The notes under the pieces: model-generated
What the model was told of the DNA's origin: nothing
The model's database searches: none
What the model saw: only the letters and a program-made list of their open reading frames with translations
Part shown: positions 1 to 12,478 of the stretch, one piece after another
Position numbering within the stretch: the stretch's first letter is position 1
Layout: each line of letters starts with the position of its first letter
Assembly (NCBI GenBank): GCA_015657535.1
Contig: JADHZB010000280.1
Location: 27,232-91,231 of the forward strand
DNA from: Nephromyces sp. MM_2019
Lineage: Eukaryota; Apicomplexa; Aconoidasida; Nephromycida
Direction: 5' to 3'
DNA: 64,000 nucleotides
Position numbers and translations under genes: made by a program

Positions 1-264
1 TCTCGCTTCAGATTGCGAGAACTGCTGTTGATCTATATAGCTTTGAGCTATGTCTGCAATTCGATACGCAGGATAGCGCAGAGGTATATATTCTCCAGTT
101 TGAGAGTAGTTCAATTGTGATGGTTTATCCCTTGAGTATTCCCAGAAATTGCTGTTATGATAAGTCACATTTTTAGCACCGGGTACTTGGCTTCTCTTGT
201 CCATTGGGCGTCTACTTGATTGATCAATGCCCTGATTACCATCTCTTTTCTGTTGGTACTGCAT
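1..264 (-). CDS. N-terminal fragment of an unknown Gln/Tyr-rich protein, cut by the window edge
   Basis: An open minus-strand frame runs without a stop from an ATG at 264 to base 1, giving 88 residues of an incomplete protein. It begins MQYQQKRDGNQG and is rich in Gln, Ser, Arg and Tyr, with an NSNFWEYSRDKP stretch and later a QQQFSQSEAR stretch at the edge. No signal peptide or membrane segment is visible. I do not recognise the family. The rest of the gene lies to the left of the window. The start is the first ATG after an AT-rich, stop-rich stretch. Confidence 0.5.
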   Translation of the reverse strand, partial: MQYQQKRDGNQGIDQSSRRPMDKRSQVPGAKNVTYHNSNFWEYSRDKPSQLNYSQTGEYIPLRYPAYRIADIAQSYIDQQQFSQSEAR

Positions 265-2344
265 AAGAAAGCCTAAAAGGTGTCAAACTAATATAATATT
301 TTATAAATAATGCTTCAAGATTTAAAGTTTAAAAAAGACATCTCCAATTTTGGTCATAGGGGACAACATCTATATTATTAATTCAAAAAAGAAAGATATA
401 AATCTTCAAAAGATTAGTTTAATTTTGTTTTATATTTATTTGTATCTTAGGTTGTAAGAATTTTTAAAATAAGTAGAGTTGGTATGAAAAAATATCAATT
501 AGGTAAAAATGCAACAAAAGTGTAGAACATAGCAACAAATTTAATCACTTTAAGAAACAATTTGTGCATTATGGTTTAATAATATACGTAACTAATTAAT
601 GCTCAGAAAATAAGTATCAAAAATTAAAATTCACAATGGGCTGCATGACTAACAAAAGGTGAAATGCTATAATTTAGTTTAGCTTATAAGAACTAGGAAT
701 ATATATCAGTGAGGTAGTGGCTGCTGTGTAAAAGGCCAAATTAGTTAGAGTGCTAGTTTAGCATAGCATTGTTTGGGCTGCACAGTCTATCTACATCTCT
801 GATTTTTCAAGCTCTTTTTAGCTATCGAAAGCTCTGTAAAGTCCTAAAGCCAGAATATTTACCCTAAAAAGCCTTTTTCTGAACCAACTTGCCCTGAAAA
901 AGTGTCAGTTTCAAAAGTGCTATTGATACTTTTGGTAAGAGTTTACAACTATTGCATCTAAAAATCTGAAAGAATGCGCATTAAATTCAATGGTTAACCC
1001 AAGGTTATGAAAACACGATTCTTTTCATAGAACAAGGCCTAGCTAAAATTGCATATGGTGAAATTATTTAATGGAGACATGGAGTCTAATTAAGCCCTAG
1101 TCACATTGCTCATATTATTGAATGTTGAAATTTCCTATCAAGGTTAAAGATATACAACATTGGCAATTAACTCGTGAGAGTATTTTAATTCACTATCTCT
1201 ATCAGCTATTACCTAGATTATTTAAACTTACAAGCTCTGAAATGGAAACTGTAAGGAAAGCCAGTACAACCATTAATAAAGAAAATGTATAAATAGAAAT
1301 ACTACTTCAATAGGCTCTTGAGGATTGTTTTAATAATTTTTTATTTACCATTATTTAAATAACATTGTCATAAATTAAACGTGTAGGTTTGGATTGGAAG
1401 CCTGAATCGTTGATTTTGAAGACTAAGTGTAAAGTTGAAAAATTCTCAAATCAAGATAGAGAATAGGTCTCACACAATCCAAGCCGCACTAAGCACACAC
1501 CCTCGACAAATTGAGGAACAAAACGTATAGGCTATCTCCGCCCTGAAAATGTTAACCTTATTGATTAAAATACTCTATCAATTCACACAAGCTACTTTGG
1601 TTATACAGGCTGTTAGTAAAAACCTGATCAAAGTGACAACTGAAGTTGGGACATGGGACTCCTGTTTAAAATATCCTAGATATCGTTTTCACTTCAGTTC
1701 CTTTCGTTTTAAAATCTTCGATTGCTTTTGAAGCTGTATTGATTGTACATGTATTTTATAGGAAAGTGACACTAGCGCAACTTTAGTGATTTAACTTTTG
1801 AAATTCAGAACTTGCTAGAAATATAGTTTTTATTTAGGGTTAGACAAATTGTATATGATTTTGTAATAACTCTGTGCATTATTTAAAGATCTGAAATTGT
1901 TAGCTTTTACCTAAATATAGTTTTTTATAGATACATGTGCGTATTAACATTGCTTTAATATGTTAGATTTCATCTAACCCTCTCATTTTTAATGGAATAC
2001 TAAATATATAAAAATTTCAATGTGTTAGTTAATGAAACGCTAAATCCAATATCCCTTAAGATTTGAGTGCAATTTAAGATCATAAATCCTCCTCCTACTA
2101 AAAATTTTTCTTTATGATTTTACAAGCAATTATTGCTTCTGAAAGTTGTTTTAAGTAATTGATCCTATTTAAGCCAAGTTTTGAAATTGTATGAAAATAA
2201 ATCTGAAAATTTGCTTCATTCTACCTTGCTGAAGTAGATTAGATTAATTATCAATTTTTTTAATTTGCTTGTTAACAAATTAGATAGATCATCAAAACAA
2301 TTGGTATAAAACGCATTAAATAACCTTGCCAACCCCAGGAAAAT
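265..2344. other. Intergenic, no gene seen
   Basis: About 2.1 kb of AT-rich DNA between the divergent gene at 1-264 (minus) and the gene starting at 2345 (plus). Only short frames occur, the longest about 60 codons at 1549-1731, with no recognisable product. Promoters for both flanking genes probably lie here, but I cannot point to a site. Confidence 0.5.
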
Positions 2345-5300
2345 ATGGAGCAAGTGTCTGTAGAATCTATGGAATTGTTAAACCAATTGACTGAGAAGCT
2401 CAAAGCCCTATTATTAGATGACTCGAAAACTTATAACGAAACAAACACTCAGCTGGAAAACTTATTTTTAATTTTAGACAGATTTGCTAGGACTAAGCTA
2501 CCAAATGATAAGGAGGCAAAATTTCTAAATTTTCAGATATCTTTACCGGATAGTTCCAAAATTTCTTCAGATTTTATTGGAAACATAAAGGCATACATGA
2601 AAGGTTTAGAAAATATTCAAGAGGACTCCCTTCTATTATATTGTGAGGTTTTAAATAGATTTGAAAACCTCGATAGCACGGGGTTTCTATCTCAGCTAGC
2701 AGTCGATTACTCTAGTCAAACTTTCTTTAAAATTGAAAAAAGGACAAATAAAAACCAAAGAGCTTTTATGTCTTTAACAATATTTGACTATTTTTTCCTT
2801 CGTGTTACAACTCATCTATTTATCCTTTGGGTGGAGGGTGTATTACCAAGTTATGAGCCAGGAATATGCAAACTAATCATTAAATCTTTTGACTTAATAA
2901 ATACAGACTTGTTATGCTCTGTTAAGGCATCAAGTGCATCTGGTGAACATGAAACTCTGGCTAGCATTATTATAGAATATAGCTTGAACAAGTTAAGTCG
3001 CCTTTCTAAATTCAAATCATCTGAGGAGTCAAGGCTTGATTGCTTGAAAGTTCTGCACCTTTGTATAGAAGCCAATGAGGTATAAGTATTTCTACTTGAG
3101 TGCTATTAACTAAACAAACCAACAGTAGAGCAAAATCATTTACTAAATAGTGATAATACTTACAAACTAGCTTTTCAATATGAATACACCTATGAAAATT
3201 TACTAAAAATTTTATGAAAAAATAAAGGCCAAGGTTAGTGCCCGTAAGCTCAAAAAGGAATGCTCCCAACAAATGACTGGGGCTTTTGTAGCGTTTCTTA
3301 AAGATAGAAACAATGAGATAAGAAAAGAGACTTGCCAAGTACTTGGAATGTTACTAACAATTTACTTGAGTTTTGATAATGATGTAAGTAAATAAATATT
3401 TTTATTAGCAATTAGCAGATTTTTTTATTTTGAAATATGTTATTGAAGCTGATGACCATTATCATTATTTTGAAATCGTGTTAAATAATTTTATTCCCTG
3501 TAATTTTAAACACATATTTCTTGTTTTAGAATTTTGAGATAATTTTCAAAAGCTTAGTAAAGGCTACTTCAGACAGTCATTGGAAAGTTCGGAAATCGGG
3601 TTAAGATTATAAATTATTAAATTATTTTTTATTGGAATTGTAAACAAATTTTTATAATTGATATAGCCATAATGTCACTACAAAAAGTAATCAAAGAGAT
3701 ATATATTGATGGAAAACATCTGAGTCTTGTAGTGAGAAAGCTAATGACTCTTCGCAATGATCCTCATTCATCTGTCCTGTAAAAATAACATAATATCCTA
3801 CTGTTTTGGGATTATTTTTTATGTAATTAATCGTAGTACTGAAAGCCACAAAATAGCATCAATGGTAGTTGACTATGAAGGAGTAGAGCATAAAATTAAA
3901 GGGCTAGCGTTGTACTTTCTAATTTTTTGTTCTAATTGCCATGATCATTCACTAACATTTGTATCGGTATGATTAATATGAATTCACATGATTATTCAAG
4001 CCTTAACTATATCTTTTGCTTTTTGAAAAATATATTTCAGCAACGAATTTTGCAAGGTTCGTCTTTGTAAGTGTAGATGAACTAAGTATGTAGAGCTTCC
4101 TACTCAAAATTTTAAATAATTAAAAAATTTTCATCCTGCTTAGATTCTCATCAAGAGTGTCATTTAGGGATACTTGAGCAGGTAAAAAAAACAAATGACA
4201 TGTTATTATAATCAATCCTTTCTCTGATTTTTTTTAAGCTTGAAGAAGATTCCAAAAAGATGGAACATAATAGCGCTATTAAGTTGATAAAGACTCTTAA
4301 CAGTTTAGCATACATCGAAAGTGAATTTATTATTAAGTTCAAGTGCCAAATCTTCGAATTGCTAATAAAATATTTTTACACCGCTTATATAGAAGAAAAT
4401 TTGCAAAATGATTGTTTTGATATCATTGGTATGCCATCAGAATTTGAATCTCATGGTCAGTATCAAGAACTTATTTCTGAAACTTGTGAATCATGGGGAC
4501 CCACTAAAGAATACCAAACCTATTTAAATAGCTTTTCGACTCGTTTTTTGAAAATGGTTGGAATTGATAGTATTATCAAGTTATCCATGAAACCAATCAT
4601 TGAAAATGAAGATGCTATCATGGATCTGGTTCCATTTGGTAGTGAAAACAGTATAAAAAGTCATATCCGGTTTCTAAGAGAAGTCAATTGCAAATTCGAA
4701 CAGTCAATGTAAGTCTTTAATTTTGGTTTCATCAGTGCTACAAACCAACAAACTTTGTTTGAGTGTATTTAAGAGAGCTAAAGCCCTTCATTGGTTCATC
4801 ATATAATTCTGAGGTTTGTCGAAATGTTTGGGAAAATATTTGCGAAGATGTCCCATCTTTTATGTGCAAGATAATTATTCTAATTTCTAATTTTTTAGCA
4901 AATTTTCAAAATACACATTCCTTACTAAGCAATATTGACTTAGAAAGATGCTTAAGAATAATTTTGGTTTATGTCTGTTGTATCCCTAAATATACAATAG
5001 TTAATCACATTGTAAATCTTGCCCTTAAAGCCCTAATTGGACGTTTAAAAAACAAATCCTGTCAAATTGAAGTAGCTCTAATAGAGTTAATTGTGCTGAA
5101 CAACTTTAAAAGGTCAAATCTATGCTGTAAAAAAGCCCTTAATTCTTTTGTAAGCATCTTTTTCATAATAAATTGACAAATCCTTTCTAATATCTAGGCA
5201 TTTTAGGTGTATCAATTAATCAATAATAAAGACAATTATGCCATTATCTTAAGACTCTACAATTATTCATCTGATAAAATAAAAGATCTTAACACTATCA

Positions 5301-6206
5301 AATCCACTAGCCTGGAATTCAAATTATATATTATATACATGACCAGCATCTCTTACGATACTCCAATTACGCTTATTCCAAGGTTTATTCAAAGTCTAAG
5401 AGATGTCAGTACAGTGGTGAATGACTCAGCTCAAACAAAGATTCACATATTTGAAATCATATTTAACATATGTAATCATATATGGCACTCAAAATTGGAT
5501 GAGTAAGTTAAACTGGTACAATATCTAAAAGTATTACCAAGCTAACAATGATCTTTTCTTTCGAGCAGCGCTAAAATATTTTCTGTTATCCAGGAAATTT
5601 TGTTTGTTAGCCTAAAATGGGAAGTAGGAGAAATTAATTCTCTTACTAGATTCTCTGGATTAATATGCTTTATCAAACTTTTACGTATTCAAAACCTTCT
5701 TGGGTTGCCAATGTTTAAAATAAACATGGGAATAACGATGAAAAAGGTTCTTGAAAACCTATTCGAAGTTTTTGGTGCTGCTGCCGAGGACCACTTTAGC
5801 ATTGCTAACCGATTGCTTGCATGTCATTTCATTCAAGAGTTCTCCGAAATGGTGCTTAATTCAGGTTTTTAAGCTAATAAAGATTTCCACAATTTAGCTA
5901 TAAATGTTTCCTTATTTTATCTTGATTTTATTAGGTTTGTATAATCCCAACCTAGAAGAATTTGTCACGAAAGTTGTTGCAAAATTAGTTAATTCCCTTA
6001 ACGATTGCTTTAAAGTTAGGGTTTTGGCTTCTTCAGCTTTAATGAAAGTTTTGAACCCTCATGTCTTAAAATTAACTAGGGTATCAGAATTAAGGAAAAT
6101 ACATACATTTGTAAGTTTATTTACTGAAGATGAAGATGATTTTGTAAGCCTTAATGCTAAAATAGTCACCAACAAAATAATGATATCCTTGAATAGTAGT
6201 AACTAG
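2345..6206 (+). CDS. Large helical-repeat (HEAT/ARM-like) protein, 12 exons, identity unresolved
   Basis: Exons joined at GT/AG borders: 2345-3079, 3228-3383, 3530-3599, 3667-3778, 3837-3966, 4041-4056, 4144-4181, 4239-4708, 4774-5149, 5207-5502, 5569-5864 and 5935-6206. The sum is 2967 bases, an exact multiple of three, for 988 residues. The protein is rich in Leu, Ile, Lys and Asn, with repeated amphipathic helices and HEAT-like elements such as HWKVRKSAIMSLQKV and FKVRVLASSALMKVL. No catalytic motif, signal peptide or membrane span is evident. Such alpha-solenoids act as scaffolds or transport factors (for example tubulin cofactor D, MMS19, importins), but I could not match one of these convincingly. 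The tiny 16-base exon 6 and the exon 8/9 border are the least certain; they were chosen to keep the frame open. Confidence 0.6.
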
Positions 6207-6547
6207 AACTAAATCACCAGTACAATGAAATGATATAAACTAAACACTTTGAAAATATTTTTTCAAAATATTACAAAATCAACAAAAGAACTTTATGTAA
6301 CAACTTATATATAGTAAAAAGTATTAAACTACAACGCAGAATTTTAAACAAAAGCTGATGCGATTAATACAATTGATTATAACTATAAAGTCATAATTGT
6401 TAAATAAATGATAAAGTTTTTATAAGTTTTGAATTTCTGTTTGGACTTTAGATTTAGTATTCTAAAAACTGGTTGTTTACAATTCTTATAAAATGATGGA
6501 TGGCCTATTGGGAAGCTTTTAAACCATAAAATCTTTAAAAGAAGTTT
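6207..6547. other. Intergenic between convergent genes
   Basis: About 340 bases of AT-rich DNA between two genes whose 3' ends face each other. It should hold both polyadenylation regions. Nothing else is seen. Confidence 0.5.
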
Positions 6548-7165
6548 TCATATAATCATTTCGAGGTTTTTAATCGATTCTCGTAATTTAGCGATTTTAG
6601 ACTCATTATCTTTCAAATCCTTGAACTTGTGAGATTGTGATTTAATATTATATTGCAGCTTTTTAAACAATCTTTCTCCTGCTATATCGAGATTAGATAT
6701 TTCGGAAAGTTTATTTTGAAGATATTTAAGCTCTGTTGAAAGATGTTTCGTAGAATGGAGTAGTCTTGCAATGGCTTCATTCATTCCTTTTTTGGTTTCT
6801 TCAAACTTAACCCGTTTGTCGATAGCCCTAAAGCTCTTTGAGGGATTTTTAGCACTGTCTTTTTCTGAATGATTATTCCGCTCTTGTGAGTAATTTTCTG
6901 CATTTTTGAGGTTTTCTCCTAGATTTTGAACTTTGAGGGCTGAAAGCTGTTGGTTTTTTAGGTGATTTTTTACATTTATTTTCTTAAAATTTTGCAGCTT
7001 ATGAGCGGGTGATGTACCCTTAATGATTTCAGTATCCTTTTCATGGTGTGAACTAATTCCAATTTTATCAGCTCTACTAAAGCCACTACAACCTTTTAAA
7101 ATTATTAGCAGTGTGTAGATGGTTAATAAAATTAAGGAACCCTTCGAACTAAGACTCTTTTTCAT
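6548..7165 (-). CDS. Small secreted protein with a coiled-coil C-terminal half
   Basis: Single-exon frame of 205 residues on the minus strand. It starts with MKKSLSSKG followed by a strongly hydrophobic run (about residues 10-25, SLILLTIYTLLIILKG) and a small-residue site CSG, which reads as a cleavable signal peptide. The rest is Lys, Asn and Glu rich. From about residue 120 onward it has heptad-like spacing of Leu and Ile (for example TKHLSTELKYLQNKLSEI), suggesting a coiled coil. No family is recognised. In an apicomplexan a signal peptide could lead to secretory organelles, the parasitophorous space or the apicoplast; which one applies cannot be told here. It is divergent from the gene at 7984. 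Confidence 0.65.
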   Translation of the reverse strand: MKKSLSSKGSLILLTIYTLLIILKGCSGFSRADKIGISSHHEKDTEIIKGTSPAHKLQNFKKINVKNHLKNQQLSALKVQNLGENLKNAENYSQERNNHSEKDSAKNPSKSFRAIDKRVKFEETKKGMNEAIARLLHSTKHLSTELKYLQNKLSEISNLDIAGERLFKKLQYNIKSQSHKFKDLKDNESKIAKLRESIKNLEMII

Positions 7166-7983
7166 GATGAAAATTTTCCATTGCTAATGGTTATTTCTTG
7201 ACAAGGTATTATTTGTTCAATAGGTTATGTGATCTTTAAATTATTCAAATTGAAGTTATCTAGAGCTCAATTACAAAAAAAGATACACTGTAATTTTAAT
7301 CTCATAATCACTATTAACTGGTTGTTTGTAAAATTTTAAGAAATTTAAAAAATAAGTACCTAGTTCAGAATTTGAACTAAGCTCCTAAAACATTGACATA
7401 AAAATATCATTTTTTTTATCAACAGAATCTGCTATATCGAAAGCAATTTGATATCGAGCATGAAAATTTTAGTAAAAATGAATTCTCCTTATTTTCCTTG
7501 TTCTAGAACAAATTCTTTTTATTTTCACGAGTCAGTTTAAGAATAATTAAACATAGGATTGGAATATAATTCTAGTTTAAGCATAATATGCCTTGAATGG
7601 GAAATTAATGTAGCTTAGTGTTTATTTGTTGAAACCTTATGCTATTTTCTTTTTAAAAAAAGTAACAGAAATTTTCTCTTGTATTAATATAAATTATGAT
7701 ACTAATAATAAAAATTATTAATCCAATGATTTATGCTGTGCCTTATAAAAATATAAATTTCATTTAAAATAAATATCAAATCAAAAGTGATGATTTCATG
7801 TAATGTATAATGAGTGTTAAAAGGTTTCATATTTTAAGAGCTCAAAATTTTTGTTTACATTGAGATATAAGTTCAAAGAATCCACCCATGTGTGAGATTT
7901 GCTCTGCTTAAGTTAGCATTAACTTCTTCCAATTTTTTAACTGGAGATATTATGATAGATTTTTTATAAACTGTAATGATATA
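7166..7983. other. Divergent intergenic region
   Basis: About 820 bases of very AT-rich DNA between two divergently transcribed genes. It probably contains both promoters. No coding signal or defined element is seen. Confidence 0.5.
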
Positions 7984-10900
7984 ATGGGTTCAATAGCACA
8001 TGATACCAGTTATAATAAAGTGGGTGAATCAGAAAAAGATTTCCATCGACCATGGGTCAGTAATTATAAATTTGCAGCACCGAGGGAATTTTTACCACTT
8101 ATTGATGAAAATGGAAATGGTGATAAACTAATTAAGAGTCCTCCATTGTTAATTCCTGTCAATTCCAATGGCTTAAAGTTCCGGCAAGTTAGCATTAGTA
8201 ATAGTGAGATGTTAAATGATCAAAGCAACGATGAGTCGCTCAGAGTTCCCATCAAAATTCGTAATAGGCTATTTGTGTTTACTGATAAATCTTCAAATGC
8301 TGTTAAATCTGATAAAATCCCTATATCATTCAATGCTCTTATCTCTGGTGCTCACAATTATATACAAAGAAATGATAAAAAGCATGATGGGGAGGAGATT
8401 GCTAAGAAGGGTATACCAAATGATTTAAATATAGCAGAGTTATCATGCAAAACTTTATACCTAATGCCAAAATGTATGAAGCCAAAAAATCGTTTGACTT
8501 CATCATGTGATTCGTTTGACATATATAGCAATTCACCTTTGATGTCTGAAATAAATAGTTTATGCAGTAAAGAGGCTGAGTCTCAGGATCAGGATTTTAC
8601 TACTAAAATCGTTGATGAAGGCTTTGCTAAAATCATGAATAACTTTCCTTATGGGATATCGGGAGAATTTTTGGACTTGAAAGTAAAAGAATTAGAATTT
8701 TCCAACAAAGAATCAGAATATGTTGGTAACTGGGAGCTTCTCCAAATAGATGGATTGGACAACTCATCGTCAGTAAAAGAATTCAAGAATGGGTTCTCGC
8801 AAAAAAAAGATAGGACACTAAAATTCAATAAAAATAGCCTTTTTGATCTTGAACAAACCAACTTCTCAGATTTTAAAATAACCAGTAATTCACTAGCTTG
8901 TGCTGAAGCATCTGCCATTAGTGCTGATTTAGACATTGATCATTTGAATCAAATTGTTACAGAAAAATTTAAAGAAGTGTTGGATAAAGCGCTTTCTAAC
9001 GTGACTCTTGAGAATAACTTATTGGGAACCGAATTTTCTAAATTCACTACAAAGCAGACTTTGCGTGCAGGAGATGTAGTTCTAGCATGTAAAGTAATTA
9101 TTAAATGTGAACTAAATATTGAATCTGTCTGGCAGGCTTTCTCAAAACTTAGTAAAACTACATTTGACAGTTTGTCATCTATTTATTTTGATCAAAATAT
9201 TTTAACTGAAGAAGAAAATTTTCAGATCCAATTAATTTGTTATAAAAATAATAAAATGGAATTGATAGAGCTGTTAATATGGTTTTATAGCATCATTAAG
9301 ATTAGAAGTCATTGTGTAAATGGATCTGAAGGAACTCTTGGGGTTATGGAGAAAGGGCTCATTGCACCGCATGATAACAATCCAAATGCAATATATAGAT
9401 CCATGGGAGAGTATGTATGTTATGTTGCCATAAAAGATATTCCGAGGGGAGAATCAGTTAAAATATCTCATAAGACCTTATTGTTTATTGATAATATGGT
9501 CGAAATAAACCAGAACAAAAGCGATCAGCTTCACAAAGGTATCACTAATAATAATAGTGCTACAGATAAAAGTTTGAGTCAAATATGCTCTGACTTTGAT
9601 GATGATGATGCTGAAGAAATAATAGAAATGGTACATAAGCGTGATATGACATCTGGACTCGAAAGCAGTGATGAAATTACTAGAAGCGAGAAGCAATCAA
9701 ATTTCTCGGATGATTTATCTGCTAAAAATGTGAAAGATACGGTAACGATTTCCACATGTGAGCAGGCAAGTAGTCGATTAAACTATTCAGAGTCTAGCAT
9801 GGTGAGTGATTCTTTAGAACCTTCTGAGTGTAGCTACGAAAATCTAGGAGGAAATGTTGATGAAAAGTTTCAAGATTCTGAGCCATCTCCTAGTGAAATG
9901 GTGATAATTGGATCGATCCCTGAATCAGTGTATGAAGGTGGAGATGCTATTAATATTGATGAAACTGGTTCAATAAAAGACGATATACTAAAGAGCAAGC
10001 AGTTGGAGCTAGCATCTGTTTTTTATGAAATTTATGAAGATCCAGATAAAATAGCATCTAATGAGGCTATAAATTACAAGGAAATTCTAGATTCTATTCA
10101 AAATCATTTTGGTGCAAGTCATTGGTTGTTTGCAGGGTTTCATTTCCTTGCAGCCCGACATTTATTGTACCACTCACCTTGTGAATATATTAGTTTCACG
10201 GATTTTAAAAATGCTTTGAGTCATATGTTGATTTTCTATGAAATGATCAAGGTTAGGATTGTAAATTCAAAAGTTAATCGTAACATAACCTTGATTAAAA
10301 TATTTTTTCAAAATTTAGACAAAGGCACCTAGTTCAGTCTATGTTGACTTCATTCCTCTTATGGGTCTAGTTATGAGGATTGCCTTAGCTAGTGGTCAAT
10401 GGTTACTGTTCACGAGACTTGTTAACCGAGGGTACTTTTATCCACATAAAATTTTGAATATATATATCATGAGTTATTCTTTTTTGTCTAGGCATCTTGA
10501 GCAAATAAGAAGGTGTTTAGGATTCTGGGATCCAACATTTATTAGTTTTCGGGGGGCTTATGATTATATAAAATTATCTCTTAAAAGTCATCAGCTAAGT
10601 ATTGAAAAGCTTCAAAATTTTGCATCAATGTCATCACAAAAAGTTCCACTGAATACTAAATTTGAAGAATCTGGTCCTGAAGAGCTATTGTTTAATAAGC
10701 TGTGTGAGGCAAAAATTCAGGAAAAGCAAGTTGTGAAGGAAGTTAAGAAACAAAATTTTATAGGCATGGTCAAAAAGATACCTATGAAAATTTATCAAAG
10801 CATAGGAGATAATCCCACAGAGAATCCAACATGCATCGAAGATGTGACAAAAACTCATCCTGAGAGTTTAGTCAATAAGTATATGTTCCCGCAACCTTAT

Positions 10901-11890
10901 CCTATTCCAGGTGGCAATTACGAAGCTGCATTTATGACAAGGAAGATATCAGAGAATTTGGAAAAACAAGCTCAAAGTAGAGTAAGTCACCAAGATTCAA
11001 TTGAATCAGATTCATATTACGAGTCTTTGGAAGATAACGAAGAGGTTTATAATCTTCCATTGATTCAACTGAGTGACCCCTTAGGTATTGGATCAACATT
11101 TATAGATAGTATGAAAGTTATTGAGAACTGTTCGTCTCCAGTTGATCAGGGTGGTATAGCTTCCAAAAAAAGGCTTCCGAGTTTAAATTATAGCAGCATA
11201 TCTGAGTTGAACAACACAAAAGATGGGAAATTCCCACCTCATCGGTTTTTTACCAACTTTTTCTATGTTGATCATGAGGAAAGAAAAAAATTAAAAGGTG
11301 AAGGCCATTTGAAAATAAAAACTAGTAGCGAAGAAGTCCCGGATTTCAATTCTGTGTATCAAGCCCAAAAAGAATACTTAAAAGCTGAGCATGAATCGCA
11401 AAAGTTCAATTGCTCCAAATCTAAGGAGAGTGTCAACAAAGCTATTAAGTGTCTCAAAAACACTCGCGCAAGAAAAGAGTACCCAGATCCCATGGAGATT
11501 TCTAAGCTATTGGCCAAAGGGCTTGCTACAATATTTAATCCAAAAATACACACTTTAGCGACATATGAAGAATTAAAGGATCAAAATTGTGAAGACTCAA
11601 AGTTTACCAGTGTTAAAGATATCGAAAAATTTACTGATGGAAGTGTAAAGGACATTGATTGTCAGTTCAATGTGTCAGACGATACCGAAAACTGCCAGGA
11701 AAGCTGTAGCTCTGAGTGTGCAAATTCAATTAAAACAGATGCTACAATTAAAATAGAGGAATATAAAAGTAAAATTCCTCCCCCGCCTAAATTTCACATT
11801 AGAAAATCTCAATCCTTTTTACATAAAGAATACAAATATGCAATTAATGACTATAATAAAAGCCTTATTAAGGCTACTATGAAGATTTAA
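7984..11890 (+). CDS. Large protein with a divergent SET-domain-like segment (possibly SMYD-type)
   Basis: Two exons, 7984-10251 and 10319-11890, joined across a 67-base intron (GTTAGG...TTTAG) with the frame kept, give 1279 residues. Around residues 355-370 there is QTLRAGDVVLACKVI, like the opening of a SET domain. At about 460-495 there is HDNNPNAIYR...VAIKDIPRGESVKISH, which matches the late SET core (usual form NHSCxPNA...A.RDI..GEEI). The usual Asn-His-Ser-Cys is not kept, so activity as a lysine methyltransferase is uncertain. A highly acidic Ser/Asp/Glu-rich stretch follows (about residues 535-670). A helical block containing FGASHWLFAGFHFLAARHLL spans the intron and recalls the helical C-terminal domain of SMYD proteins. 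The C-terminal 400 residues are charged and of low complexity. The gene model is firm; the SET assignment is inference from short motifs. Confidence 0.6.
10252..10318 (+). other. Intron of the SET-like gene
   Basis: The donor is AAG|GTTAGG and the acceptor TTTAG|ACA. Without removing it the upstream frame stops at 10330-10332 and the downstream frame has no suitable start. Removing it joins a continuous hydrophobic helical block. Confidence 0.7.
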
Positions 11891-12478
11891 GTTTCCTACT
11901 TTATTAGGAAATTTCATTTTTTTTATTCGAATACTAAACAATTTTTGATACTTTACTATATACGATGTGCGAAAACTGTGTTACTTATTTTTATCCATTA
12001 AGTATCTTATCCATTTATAATCTTGAAAATTATTGGTAAAATTGCTGCGCTCATTAAGCTTTTCGACACTCAATTTTTTAGATTATCCAAAATCGTTAGC
12101 ATTTCAAAGTTAAATTATCATAAATTTTAGATAAGTAATTAAATTGTATAACTAAAATCATAAAGTGTGATATTGCTTTTTCAGCATCTTTCTTAATCTG
12201 AAGCTATTTGTACCACTGGGCTGAAAAGATCTATTAAAAAAGCTTTCGACACTTGATAATAATTGAATTCCATAGTTATTTTATACACCAAATTTAACTT
12301 GATAAGACTTAAAACAAGACAGAATTTAAAAATACACTCCCCACAGGTGTTGAAATTTAGGATTTCTAGAGTATTGAATTAAATCTCGAGTGAAAATATA
12401 GCTTTAGGAGATTTAAAATTTATTTTCTGATTATTGAAATAAAAGCAATAATCTACAGTAGCTGTATGTTTAATTAAG
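11891..12478. other. Intergenic, no gene seen
   Basis: About 590 bases of AT-rich DNA between two plus-strand genes. Only short stop-interrupted frames are present. Confidence 0.5.

Noticed and set aside
1549..1731. 60-codon plus-strand frame
   Set aside because: Isolated in a long non-coding interval, no splice partner and no recognisable product.
3012..3338. 108-codon minus-strand frame
   Set aside because: It overlaps the end of exon 1 and exon 2 of the helical-repeat gene on the opposite strand and has no family character.
8649..8936. 95-codon minus-strand frame inside the SET-like gene
   Set aside because: Antisense shadow of a long, well-supported coding exon.
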